Positions 1 to 7,969 of a DNA stretch of 11,947 nucleotides are shown here, one piece after another. Position 1 is the first letter of the stretch. The number at the start of each line of letters is the position of its first letter. The notes under the pieces are model-generated. The model ran no database searches. It saw only the letters and a program-made list of their open reading frames with translations, and had not been told where the DNA came from. The stretch is from Oscillospiraceae bacterium. GTDB taxonomy: Bacteria > Bacillota > Clostridia > Oscillospirales > Oscillospiraceae. The stretch is taken from positions 1 through 11,947 of the forward strand of contig JAITGH010000195.1 of assembly GCA_031280855.1 (NCBI GenBank), in the 5' to 3' direction. The position numbers were made by a program, and so were the translations under genes.

Positions 1-342
1 TGCGAGTCGCTTCGCGACGACGGCGCATATCTGGAGGCTCAGGCGCGGGAGCTGTTGCTTGGCGCAGGGTTCACGGCGGAGCGTCCCGCAATCGCGGCGC
101 AGCCGCTGGAATCGGCGCATCGAGCGATCGCGGCTCGAGCGCTTATCCGGGCCGCCGAGCTGCTGGGTACTCACTTGTACCGCGAACAGGTCGACGGCGC
201 GCTGGAACTGCTGCATTCGGGTAAGCGCGGACGCACGATTGACTTGCCGGGAGGATTCGCGCTCTCGCGCACTCGAGAGGCGGTAGTGTTCACGTCGCCG
301 TCTGCGCAGATTGTTCACGATTCTTTCACACAAAATGATTGA
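1..342 (+). CDS. tilS: tRNA(Ile)-lysidine synthase, C-terminal part (5' end outside window)
   Basis: The frame is open from base 1 and ends at TGA 340-342, giving 113 C-terminal residues. TilS uses ATP and lysine to convert C34 of the AUA-reading tRNA-Ile to lysidine in the cytoplasm. What is visible matches the TilS C-terminal region: an acidic DDGAYLEAQA segment near the start, an alanine/arginine-rich helix (AIAARALIRAAELLG), then the small terminal domain with the LPGGFALSRTREAVVF strand pattern. The catalytic N-terminal PP-loop domain (SGGxDS) is outside the window, so the call rests on the C-terminal pattern plus the conserved tilS-hpt-ftsH order. The last codons overlap a strong promoter -35 box (339-344). 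An ATG at 55 is internal and not the real start. Confidence 0.82.
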   Translation, partial: CESLRDDGAYLEAQARELLLGAGFTAERPAIAAQPLESAHRAIAARALIRAAELLGTHLYREQVDGALELLHSGKRGRTIDLPGGFALSRTREAVVFTSPSAQIVHDSFTQND

Positions 343-367
343 CAACCCGGAGAACTTGTGGTATGAT
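339..367 (+). promoter_or_regulatory. Sigma-70-type promoter overlapping the tilS stop and hpt start
   Basis: The -35 box TTGACA is at 339-344, the spacer is exactly 17 nt (345-361) and the -10 box TATGAT is at 362-367, preceded by an extended -10 TGG. The spacer contains CGGAGAACTTGTGG, nearly identical to the spacer of the promoter at 4642-4670. The expected transcription start is around 374, which is 11 nt downstream of the A of the hpt ATG (363), so this promoter could not supply that start codon. It may mainly serve ftsH and later genes, or hpt may be translated from upstream transcripts. Confidence 0.7.
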
Positions 368-878
368 ACTAAATAGGATAATTGTCAGCGAGGATCAGAT
401 CAGCGCAAGGGTCGGTGAACTGGCGGATGAGATTGATTCCGCGTACTTCGGACAGCGCGTGCTGATTATCGGCGCGTTGAAAGGCGCGTTCGTATTCGTT
501 GCGGATCTTGTCCGGAGGATGATGACGGAGACGGAGGTCGACTTCCTGTCATTGTCGTCGTACGGCGTTGACTCGAGGTCAAGCGGAACGGTGGAGACGC
601 GGCTCGGGCTAAGCTCTGACATTACCGGGCGGCATGTGCTGATCGTAGACGACATCTTGGATACGGGCGTAACGCTGTCGCACGCGGTGGAGGTGCTCAA
701 GGCTCAATCTCCCGCATCTGTGAAGGTGTGCGTATTGCTTGACAAGCCGGAACGGCGCATCGCGCAGATCAGCGCGGACTTCATCGGGTTCGCGATCCCG
801 GATGTGTTTGTCGTCGGCTATGGCATGGACTATGCGGAGCGTTGGCGCGGACTGCCGTATATCGCGGATGTCTCATAG
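363..878 (+). CDS. hpt: Hypoxanthine (guanine) phosphoribosyltransferase
   Basis: This cytoplasmic purine-salvage enzyme transfers phosphoribose from PRPP to hypoxanthine or guanine, giving IMP or GMP. From ATG 363 the protein is 171 residues, normal for the family. It shows the SSYG segment (65-68), the PRPP-binding loop HVLIVDDILDTGVTL (91-105), the LLDKPERR purine-side segment (125-132) and the VGYGMDYAERWRGLPYI C-terminal signature. A TTG at 339 would overlap the tilS stop as TTGA but has no ribosome binding site before it. ATG 363 has GGAGA (349-353) about 9 nt upstream and gives the usual short lead before the VSEDQI helix, so I prefer it. The start is complicated by a promoter whose -10 box contains this ATG. 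It lies in the standard order tilS-hpt-ftsH. Confidence 0.93.
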   Translation: MILNRIIVSEDQISARVGELADEIDSAYFGQRVLIIGALKGAFVFVADLVRRMMTETEVDFLSLSSYGVDSRSSGTVETRLGLSSDITGRHVLIVDDILDTGVTLSHAVEVLKAQSPASVKVCVLLDKPERRIAQISADFIGFAIPDVFVVGYGMDYAERWRGLPYIADVS

Positions 879-902
879 CCGACAGGTGTATTGTAAACTG
901 AT

Positions 903-910
903 AAAGGAAG
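903..910 (+). promoter_or_regulatory. Ribosome binding site deciding the TTG start of ftsH
   Basis: AAAGGAAG followed by TAAG lies 9 nt before TTG 920. The stretch AAGGAAGTAAG resembles the full anti-SD complement (AAGGAGGTGA) with few mismatches. A nearer TTG at 915 runs into a stop after one codon, so 920 is the usable start. Confidence 0.65.
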
Positions 911-919
911 TAAGTTGAA

Positions 920-2923
<2,004 letters not shown>

Positions 2924-2959
2924 TCGGCTAATCGCGGGTCTGTACCGCTATAACAGGAT

Positions 2960-2969
2960 AAGGAAGTGA
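2960..2969 (+). promoter_or_regulatory. Ribosome binding site for the TTG start of the YchF-like gene
   Basis: AAGGAAGTGA sits about 7-10 nt before TTG 2977 and matches the anti-SD complement AAGGAGGTGA at all but one base. An almost identical site precedes the TTG start of ftsH. Confidence 0.6.
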
Positions 2970-2976
2970 GCACGAT

Positions 2977-3933
2977 TTGGTATTGGGAATCATAGGAATG
3001 CCCGGCTCCGGGCGGCGCACGTTGTTCGGCGCGATGTGCGGCGCAGTTGCGGCGACGGCCAAGGGCGGCGGAGCCGCCGTCGGGAACGTTAAAGTTCCCG
3101 ACTCGCGGCTTGATTGGCTTGCAGAACTGTACAGCCCGCTTAAGTTCACGCCCGCGACGGTCGAGTTCGCGCTCCCGCTTGGAAGCGACCGCACCGCTCT
3201 GCGGCAGGCGGACGCGCTCGTCCACGTCGTCAATTGCTTCGACGGCGGAGAGCCGGAGTCCTACTGGCGGTCGCTGAACGACGATTTGCTGCTCGCCGAT
3301 ATGGAAAGCCTGGAGAAGCGTGTCGAGCGTGCTCGGAAGAGCGCGAAAGGCGACAAGAAATACGCGCAGGAGGCTGAAACGCTGGAGCGTATGCTCGCGC
3401 ACCTCGCCGACGGCAATCCCGCACGAACGTTTGACTCAGACGTTGCGGAGCTTCTTACGGCGAAGCCGACGATATGCGTTGCGAACGTTGCGGAGTCCTC
3501 ACTGGGCGAGAGCCCGCGCTCGTTCGGCGGTGAATCCGCGATTACCGTCTGCGCGAAGCTGGAGTCCGACTTGCAGGAACTGGAGCCTGAGGAACGGCGC
3601 ACGTTCCTTGACGATCTCGGAATCGCGGAGACGGGGCTTGACGCGCTGATCCGCCGGAGTTACGAAATGCTCGGGCTGATCTCGTTCCTCACCGCCGGGC
3701 ATGATGAGGTTCGCGCTTGGACGATTACCGCCGGAACGAAGGCGCCTAAAGCCGCAGGTAAGATCCACAGCGACTTGGAGCGCGGATTCATTCGCGCCGA
3801 GGTCGTCGCGTTCGACGACTTGCAATCGTGCGGGAATTTGAAAGCCGCCAAAGATAAGGGGCTGTTGCGAGTCGAAGGCAAGGATTACATCGTCCGTGAC
3901 GGTGACGTTGTCAATATCCTGTTCAACGTATGA
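2977..3933 (+). CDS. YchF-like protein with degenerate nucleotide-binding site and intact C-terminal TGS/DUF933 domain
   Basis: The 318-residue product aligns by eye to the ribosome-associated ATPase YchF along its length: N-terminal LGIIGMPGSGRRTLF, the VPDSRLDWLAELYSPLKFTPATVEF segment (40-64), ADALVHVVNCF (79-88), a coiled-coil-like helical arm (about 105-145), KPTICVANVAE (163-173) and a well-conserved C-terminal domain (FLTAGHDEVRAWTI to DGDVVNILFNV, 237-318). It differs from true YchF (about 364 residues) in two ways. The P-loop reads G-MPGS-G-R-R-T, with Arg replacing both the Walker A Lys (position 13) and the following Ser. The DIAGLVKGAS switch II stretch is missing, replaced by ALPLGSDRTALRQ (65-77). 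It may therefore bind nucleotide poorly or not at all. TTG 2977 matches the start of the MKLGIVG motif and has AAGGAAGTGAG upstream. Confidence 0.82.
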   Translation: MVLGIIGMPGSGRRTLFGAMCGAVAATAKGGGAAVGNVKVPDSRLDWLAELYSPLKFTPATVEFALPLGSDRTALRQADALVHVVNCFDGGEPESYWRSLNDDLLLADMESLEKRVERARKSAKGDKKYAQEAETLERMLAHLADGNPARTFDSDVAELLTAKPTICVANVAESSLGESPRSFGGESAITVCAKLESDLQELEPEERRTFLDDLGIAETGLDALIRRSYEMLGLISFLTAGHDEVRAWTITAGTKAPKAAGKIHSDLERGFIRAEVVAFDDLQSCGNLKAAKDKGLLRVEGKDYIVRDGDVVNILFNV

Positions 3934-4595
3934 CGGAGTTGAGCGACCGCATACGCCTGATCGACGCGCTTCGCGGGTTGTCGATCCTGCTGATGGTGGT
4001 GCATCACGCGTTATACGACGCGGCGGCGTTCCTGGGTGCACCGTGGTGGCTGTTCTCGAACGTCGTGTTCGACTATCTGCACCTGGTATTCGCGGGAACG
4101 TTCATCATGCTGGCGGGAGTTTCATCGCGGTTCAGCCGCAGCAACGTCAAGCGCGGATTGAAGACGCTGGTATGCGCGGCGGTAGTGACGGCGGTATCGT
4201 GGCAGGTTTCGCTTCCGATATGGTTCGGGATCCTGCACTTGATGGCGTTCTGCATGTTGTTCTACGGATTGCTTCGTCGATGGCTTGACCGAGTGCCGCA
4301 CTGGGCGTGGGTTGCGCTGTGGGCGACGAGCCTATACGTGCTTGACGTTGCGCCGATCCTACCGGGTTTGGACATCGCGTCCGCCGATTGGTTCCCGCCG
4401 CTGCCGTGGATGTTCATCTTCCTGCTGGGTACAAGCGTAGGCGCGGCGATCCGAGACCGCAAGTTCCCGCAATGGTTCTACACGTTCGATGTGCCCGTAT
4501 TGCCGGTTATCGGACGGTACACGCTGTGGATATACATGCTTCACCAGCCGGTATTGTATGGAATCGCGCAGTTCATCAGGGCGGTCGCCCGATAG
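3930..4595 (+). CDS. DUF1624 / heparan-alpha-glucosaminide N-acetyltransferase-like membrane protein
   Basis: The 221-residue, strongly hydrophobic protein opens with RIRLIDALRGLSILLMVVHHALYD (8-30). That matches the family signature, an RxxxxDxxRG motif followed by a membrane helix holding the His pair (25-26). About six or seven membrane segments follow, including FGILHLMAFCMLFYGLL (99-115), PWMFIFLLGTSVGA (159-172) and the closing GRYTLWIYMLHQPVLYG (195-211), also typical. Related human HGSNAT moves acetyl groups across a membrane to sugar amines; the substrate of the small bacterial versions is not established, so a role in envelope or sugar acetylation is only inference. Its ATG overlaps the stop of the upstream gene (ATGA at 3930-3933), implying translational coupling to the YchF-like protein. 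The closing tilS-to-here run ends at 4595, with no hairpin terminator seen. Confidence 0.8.
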   Translation: MTELSDRIRLIDALRGLSILLMVVHHALYDAAAFLGAPWWLFSNVVFDYLHLVFAGTFIMLAGVSSRFSRSNVKRGLKTLVCAAVVTAVSWQVSLPIWFGILHLMAFCMLFYGLLRRWLDRVPHWAWVALWATSLYVLDVAPILPGLDIASADWFPPLPWMFIFLLGTSVGAAIRDRKFPQWFYTFDVPVLPVIGRYTLWIYMLHQPVLYGIAQFIRAVAR

Positions 4596-4625
4596 GCTAA
4601 ACTCGACAGCCGTAGGGGCAAATTG

Positions 4626-4670
4626 TTCACACAAAGTTTCCTTGACAAAGCGGAGAAGTTGTGGTATAAT
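4626..4670 (+). promoter_or_regulatory. Extended sigma-70-type promoter for the small ATPase gene, with shared upstream element
   Basis: TTGACA (4642-4647), a 17-nt spacer (4648-4664) and a perfect TATAAT (4665-4670) with extended -10 TGG. The spacer ends in GGAGAAGTTGTGG, shared with the promoter at 339-367. The sequence TTCACACAAA (4626-4635), 6 nt before the -35 box, also occurs at 325-334, 4 nt before the -35 box of that promoter. The expected transcript start is near 4677, giving a leader of about 63 nt. Confidence 0.85.
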
Positions 4671-4739
4671 AGATAGTAATTGCGCGGTGCCGCGAATCAT
4701 ATATCCGTGAAAACTAACTACTATTGGAGGTATACTGAC

Positions 4740-5153
4740 ATGGTTAAGGTAATCATGGGGCTGAAAGGCTCCGGGAAGACGAAGCAGCTAATCGAAAGCG
4801 TGCACAGGGCACTGGAGGTAGAGAACGGCTGCGTCATCTGCATCGAGAAGGATCGGAAGCTGACGTACGACATACCAAGCGAGGCGCGTCTGGTTTGCGC
4901 GTCGGATTACTCGTTCGGCAGCCCGGAGTTCTTAAAGGGATTCATCAGCGGACTGTACTCGGGCAACTATGATATTACACATGTCTTTATCGACGGTTTA
5001 TATAAGGTAACGCCGTTCGCCGGAGACGTCCAAGCCGTGGAAACGTTTTTAGAGTGGCTGGACAAGTTCAGCGCGGCGAACAACATAAGGTTCACACTTA
5101 CCATCAGCGCGGACATCAATGGCGCGACTGACGTAATCCGCAAGTACTTCTAA
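4740..5153 (+). CDS. Small P-loop ATPase-like protein (family sometimes annotated as PilT-like)
   Basis: A 137-residue soluble protein with a clean Walker A motif G-LKGS-GKT (7-14) at its N-terminus, a Walker B-like strand HVFIDG (81-86) and a downstream strand TLTISAD (119-125) that could act as sensor. I recognise the general pattern MVKxIMGxKGxGKTKxLI from short proteins common in Clostridia, often labelled twitching motility protein PilT. It lacks the size and the His/Asp boxes of real PilT, so that name should not be taken as function. No function is known to me. ATG 4740 is preceded by GGAGG (4726-4730) at 9 nt spacing; an upstream in-frame start at 4680 has no such site and would lie next to the promoter -10. 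It is first in a two-gene unit with the cyclophilin gene 14 nt downstream. Confidence 0.75.
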   Translation: MVKVIMGLKGSGKTKQLIESVHRALEVENGCVICIEKDRKLTYDIPSEARLVCASDYSFGSPEFLKGFISGLYSGNYDITHVFIDGLYKVTPFAGDVQAVETFLEWLDKFSAANNIRFTLTISADINGATDVIRKYF

Positions 5154-5167
5154 ATCGAGGACGACCG

Positions 5168-5785
5168 ATGAAACGAGCTATCGCTGTCGCGCTGATCTGT
5201 GCGGCGTTTACCGCGTTCGCCTCCGGCTGCGTTACAATGGGGGAGCGCCACCCGACCGCGACAATCGTGTTCAGCGACTTCGGCACAATCAACTTCCGAC
5301 TGTACCCGGAGTATGCTCCGAACACTGTCGCGAACTTTATTGAACTCGCAAACTCCGGCTACTATGACGGCAGTCCTGTCCATCGGATCGAGGAGTACTT
5401 CGTCATCCAAATGGGCAAAACCGCCGATTCCAACGCGCCTGACGCAGGGTACGCCATCAAAGGCGAGTTCCCCAACAACGGCTATACCAAGAATGAGCTG
5501 GAGCACTTGCTTGGCACCGTCTCTATGGCGCGAAGCGAGGATAGCTTCGACTCCGCAAGTGCGCAGTTCTTCATCTGCACGCGGAATCAGATCCCGCTTG
5601 ACGGTAACTATGCCGCTTTCGGCCGCGTCACCGAGGAGAAAAGCCTGAACGTGCTTATCAAGATCTCCCAGATGGACGTTGACCCTGCGACAATGGTTCC
5701 GCGTGACGAGATCTACATCGTCTCATGCTCCGTCGAAACGTTCGGCAAGTCTTACGGCAAGCCGAAGACGATGCCGAAGCCGTAG
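5168..5785 (+). CDS. Cyclophilin-type peptidyl-prolyl cis-trans isomerase, predicted lipoprotein
   Basis: The 205-residue product begins with a short basic stretch (MKR), a hydrophobic segment and the lipobox A-S-G-C ending at Cys21, so it is predicted to be exported and lipid-anchored to the outer face of the membrane. The rest is a compact bacterial cyclophilin domain (about 30-192). Active-site features visible are HRI with the catalytic Arg73, then Phe78 and Gln81 in EEYFVIQMG, SASAQFFI (129-136) and LDGNYAAFGRV (144-154). The likely role is catalysis of proline isomerisation in secreted or envelope proteins. ATG 5168 has GAGG (5157-5160) 7 nt upstream. It is probably co-transcribed with the small ATPase gene, although their functions show no obvious link. 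The short C-terminal tail is Lys/Pro-rich. Confidence 0.92.
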   Translation: MKRAIAVALICAAFTAFASGCVTMGERHPTATIVFSDFGTINFRLYPEYAPNTVANFIELANSGYYDGSPVHRIEEYFVIQMGKTADSNAPDAGYAIKGEFPNNGYTKNELEHLLGTVSMARSEDSFDSASAQFFICTRNQIPLDGNYAAFGRVTEEKSLNVLIKISQMDVDPATMVPRDEIYIVSCSVETFGKSYGKPKTMPKP

Positions 5786-5807
5786 CAGCGAGAGCGCAGT
5801 AAACATA

Positions 5808-5840
5808 GCACTCAAGGAAACCATATGGTTCCTTGAGTGC
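5808..5840. terminator. Long hairpin between convergent genes (possible bidirectional terminator)
   Basis: GCACTCAAGGAA (5808-5819) is perfectly complementary to TTCCTTGAGTGC (5829-5840). In an alternative register with one bulged A, pairing continues through the central AACCATATGGTT palindrome. It lies between the stop of the cyclophilin gene (5785) and the stop of the minus-strand URO-D-family gene (5869), the expected place for a shared terminator. Neither side carries a T-run, so it is not a classical intrinsic terminator; it may block 3' exonucleases after Rho-type termination. Confidence 0.6.
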
Positions 5841-5868
5841 CGGACGAGGATCGGACGCTTAGCGTAGG

Positions 5869-6870
5869 TTACGCATTCGGGTGGTTTGCGTACCACGGTT
5901 TTGCGTAGTCCTCGTAGAAGTCGTCGAACAGCTTATTCTTGCGAATAACGCGAGGGTCGTCGCGCCGTCCCAGCACATACGGGACGTACGCGAACGCACC
6001 CTCAGGCGCGTACGTGTCCACGTACTCCGCAAGCGCGTCGCGAAGCTCCTCGTCCGGAGTGTCGAGCAGACTTATACGCCCCTGCTGATCCCAGCACCCG
6101 CAAAGTACCAACTTGCGCCCGTACTTCTTCTTGATCCCAAGCAAGTCGTTCGACACCTGAGCGGGATCCCACGAGCTTATCCCCAGATCGAACCAGTCCT
6201 CGATGAATTGCTCGCAATGCCCGCAGTTATGCACGTGGATCGGCATGTCGTTATCTCGAGCGATGTTCGCAAGTCTCATCTCGAACGGCTTAATCAGCTC
6301 GCGGTACATGCTCAGCGAGATGAACGGGTACTGCGCGGCGGCGGTATCGTCGGCGAAGCTGACTCCGTCGAGCTTGTAGTAGCGGATCATGTTCACGAGA
6401 GTCTCCTCCGCGAAGTCGCACAGGTAGTCGAACAGCGCGGCGCACTCCTCGGGTTCCTCCGCAAGTGCGCACATGCCCTCGGTGAACCCCATGAACGACA
6501 TGAGCGACTGGAAGAATCCGCGATGGATGTTCGCAAGCCGCGGCTTTGAGAAATCCGCGTTGGCGAGATCTTTGCGGGCGTTCGTCTGCCAATCTATGCC
6601 GGACGGGTTACGAATGACGTCGCGCCAGTTGCGAATATCGGTAAGGATGAACTTGCCCGGTTCGGGAAGCGCTCCGCCGCCTGCGGAGTCCTCCGCGACG
6701 TACTTGACACCGTAGATGTCGGTGCCGCCGCCCGGGGTGATGTGCCCTTCCGCCATGAACGACGGCATGACGGTGTATTCGACGATTTTGTAACGCGGCA
6801 GGAACTCCGGCATCTCGCCGCGAAGCATCCCGACGAAGTTCTCGCGCTCTGTTTTCTTGTAGACCGGCAT
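5869..6870 (-). CDS. Uroporphyrinogen decarboxylase-family (MtaA-like) methyltransferase
   Basis: The 333-residue product belongs to the URO-D fold family, which includes haem-pathway UroD and the zinc-dependent methylcobamide methyltransferases (MtaA, MtbA, CmuA). The HVHNCGHC segment (212-219) contains H-x-C (H214, C216), and cysteines follow at 257 and 259 (LCGCWD), about 40 residues on. This fits the H-x-C...C zinc site of MtaA-type enzymes better than haem UroD. Other family-like segments are DGVSFADDTA (168-177) and SSWDPAQ (232-238). Methyl transfer between a corrinoid protein and a thiol is inferred; no corrinoid-protein gene is in the window. ATG 6870 is preceded on the minus strand by GGAGGAGGG. 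It lies 92 nt after the SDR gene in the same direction, so the two are probably co-transcribed. Confidence 0.82.
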   Translation of the reverse strand: MPVYKKTERENFVGMLRGEMPEFLPRYKIVEYTVMPSFMAEGHITPGGGTDIYGVKYVAEDSAGGGALPEPGKFILTDIRNWRDVIRNPSGIDWQTNARKDLANADFSKPRLANIHRGFFQSLMSFMGFTEGMCALAEEPEECAALFDYLCDFAEETLVNMIRYYKLDGVSFADDTAAAQYPFISLSMYRELIKPFEMRLANIARDNDMPIHVHNCGHCEQFIEDWFDLGISSWDPAQVSNDLLGIKKKYGRKLVLCGCWDQQGRISLLDTPDEELRDALAEYVDTYAPEGAFAYVPYVLGRRDDPRVIRKNKLFDDFYEDYAKPWYANHPNA

Positions 6871-6906
6871 AGTATGCCCTCCTCCAATGTAGTTGCGCTA
6901 ATCGGC

Positions 6907-6937
6907 GGGACGGAGGGCGCAGACCGACCTCCGTCCC
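6907..6937 (-). repeat. Perfect 10-bp inverted repeat between the SDR and URO-D-family genes
   Basis: GGGACGGAGG (6907-6916) pairs with CCTCCGTCCC (6928-6937) around an 11-nt loop. It is in the intergenic gap of a same-direction pair. No T-run follows on the minus strand, so it is more likely an mRNA-stabilising or processing hairpin, or a partial attenuator, than a full terminator. Confidence 0.6.
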
Positions 6938-6962
6938 CGATTTGGTATTTGGCGTCTCGAAC

Positions 6963-7799
6963 TTACTTCGCTTTCGCGCCGCCCCATGCCTCACCGGCAT
7001 CGGAGGTGCTCGAGCCCGCCGGGTCGACTACGCACGCTCCGCCCTCGACCGGCAGAACCGCGCCGGTGATGTAGCTGGAGTCGTCACACGCGAAGAAGAC
7101 GGCGGCGCCGGCGATCTCCTCGGGCTCACATGCGCGTTGCAGCGGCATGTAGCGAGTCAGGTAGTTCAGCGCGCCCTCGACGTCGGTACCGCGAGATGCT
7201 GCGAGACCCTGCATAGCGTTGACCAGCATCGGAGTCGCGGTCGCGCCGGGGCAGATGACGTTTGCGCGGATCTTGAACTTTCCGTAATCGTTCGCGCACG
7301 ACTGCGTCAGTCCGACGATTCCGTGTTTCGACGCGATGTACGCGGGCAGCGCGGGCGGGCAGCGCAATGCTGCGAGGCTTGCGACGTTCACGATCACGCC
7401 GCCGCCCTGCGCGATGAATCGCGGGATCGCGTAGTGCATCGTGTAGAACGTCCCGAACAGGTTCGTCTCCAGGATCTTGCGGAACGCGTCGATCTCCAGA
7501 TCCGCTACGGAGCCGGCGGGCGCGTCGATCCCGGCGTTATTGACGAGGATGTCGATCTTCCCGCCGAACTCGACCGTCGCGTCGATCATCTTCGCGCAGT
7601 CGTCCGGGTTCATGACATCGCCTGCGAACGGCAGTATGGAGCCGCTCGGGCACGCGTCGACCGTCTCTTGCAATGCGGAGATTCTGCGTCCGGTGATGAC
7701 GACTTTCGCGCCCTCTTCAACGTAGCGTTTCGCGATTGCGGCTCCGATTCCGCTGCCTCCGCCGGTGACCAGGGCGACTTTTCCGGTTAGTTTTCCCAT
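6963..7799 (-). CDS. Short-chain dehydrogenase/reductase (SDR) family oxidoreductase
   Basis: A 278-residue classical SDR. It has the nucleotide-binding TGGGSGIG (12-19), the NNAG motif (87-90), Asn113, and catalytic Ser141, Tyr154 and Lys158 (YIASK), followed by PG (184-185). The residues after the second strand are GRR (37-39); basic residues here can favour NADP(H), but this is suggestive only. The domain ends in the usual ITGAVLPVEGG; about 20 further Gly/Ala/Ser-rich residues are an unusual tail. The substrate cannot be read from the sequence. The start is ATG 7799: AAGGAG lies 7 nt upstream, preceded by a strong minus-strand promoter. A longer reading starting at 7904 would run through that promoter and is rejected. 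It is the first gene of a probable operon with the URO-D-family protein. Confidence 0.92.
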   Translation of the reverse strand: MGKLTGKVALVTGGGSGIGAAIAKRYVEEGAKVVITGRRISALQETVDACPSGSILPFAGDVMNPDDCAKMIDATVEFGGKIDILVNNAGIDAPAGSVADLEIDAFRKILETNLFGTFYTMHYAIPRFIAQGGGVIVNVASLAALRCPPALPAYIASKHGIVGLTQSCANDYGKFKIRANVICPGATATPMLVNAMQGLAASRGTDVEGALNYLTRYMPLQRACEPEEIAGAAVFFACDDSSYITGAVLPVEGGACVVDPAGSSTSDAGEAWGGAKAK

Positions 7800-7833
7800 A
7801 TGTGTACTCCTTATATATGTAACTGTTAGACTC

Positions 7834-7862
7834 ATTATAGCACAACTTTCAGGACTTGTCAA
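7834..7862 (-). promoter_or_regulatory. Minus-strand sigma-70-type promoter for the SDR gene
   Basis: On the minus strand TTGACA (7862-7857), a 17-nt spacer (7856-7840) and TATAAT (7839-7834). The spacer ends in GAAAGTTGTGC, sharing AAGTTGTG with the promoters at 4642 and 7935. The expected transcript start is near 7827, leaving a leader of about 28 nt that carries AAGGAG before ATG 7799. Confidence 0.85.
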
Positions 7863-7902
7863 GCAAGAATTGCATGATTGTAAGGACGCGGTTCGATGTT
7901 TC

Positions 7903-7931
7903 AAAAAAAAGTGTAAAAATATTTGAAAAAA
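7903..7931 (+). promoter_or_regulatory. Phased A-tracts (UP-element-like) upstream of the S10 operon promoter
   Basis: A8 (7903-7910), A5 (7915-7919) and A6 (7926-7931) have centres about 10.5 and 11.5 nt apart, near one helical turn, in an otherwise GC-rich region. Relative to a start near 7970 they fall at roughly -67 to -39, the position where the RNA polymerase alpha subunit binds UP elements. The same block also lies upstream of the divergent SDR promoter. Confidence 0.65.
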
Positions 7932-7934
7932 CCC

Positions 7935-7963
7935 TTGACAACCCTATAAAGTTGTGGTAGAAT
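7935..7963 (+). promoter_or_regulatory. Promoter of the S10 (rpsJ) operon
   Basis: TTGACA (7935-7940), 17-nt spacer (7941-7957) and TAGAAT (7958-7963) with extended -10 TGG. The spacer ends in AAAGTTGTGG, matching the promoter family seen elsewhere in this window. The upstream A-tracts support strong expression, as expected for ribosomal protein genes. Transcription probably starts around 7970. Confidence 0.85.
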
Positions 7964-7969
7964 AACAAA

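Noticed and set aside
339..362. TTG 339 as the hpt start
   Set aside because: No Shine-Dalgarno before it, and the added eight residues are not typical of the family; this stretch is better read as a promoter.
4680..4739. Upstream start for the small ATPase at 4680
   Set aside because: It sits right at the expected transcript start without a binding site, while ATG 4740 has GGAGG at good spacing and opens directly into the P-loop strand.
5881..6549. Plus-strand open frame of 222 codons opposite the URO-D-family gene
   Set aside because: Antisense shadow of a motif-bearing gene; no promoter or binding site on the plus strand.
6942..7790. Plus-strand open frame of 282 codons opposite the SDR gene
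   Set aside because: It is antisense to a gene with complete SDR motifs, has no ribosome binding site, and its Arg/Val/Asp-rich translation resembles no family; it follows from GC-rich codon use.
7800..7904. N-terminal extension of the SDR protein starting at 7904
   Set aside because: It would translate through the minus-strand promoter and leader; AAGGAG before ATG 7799 and the MGKLTGKVALVTG start fit far better.
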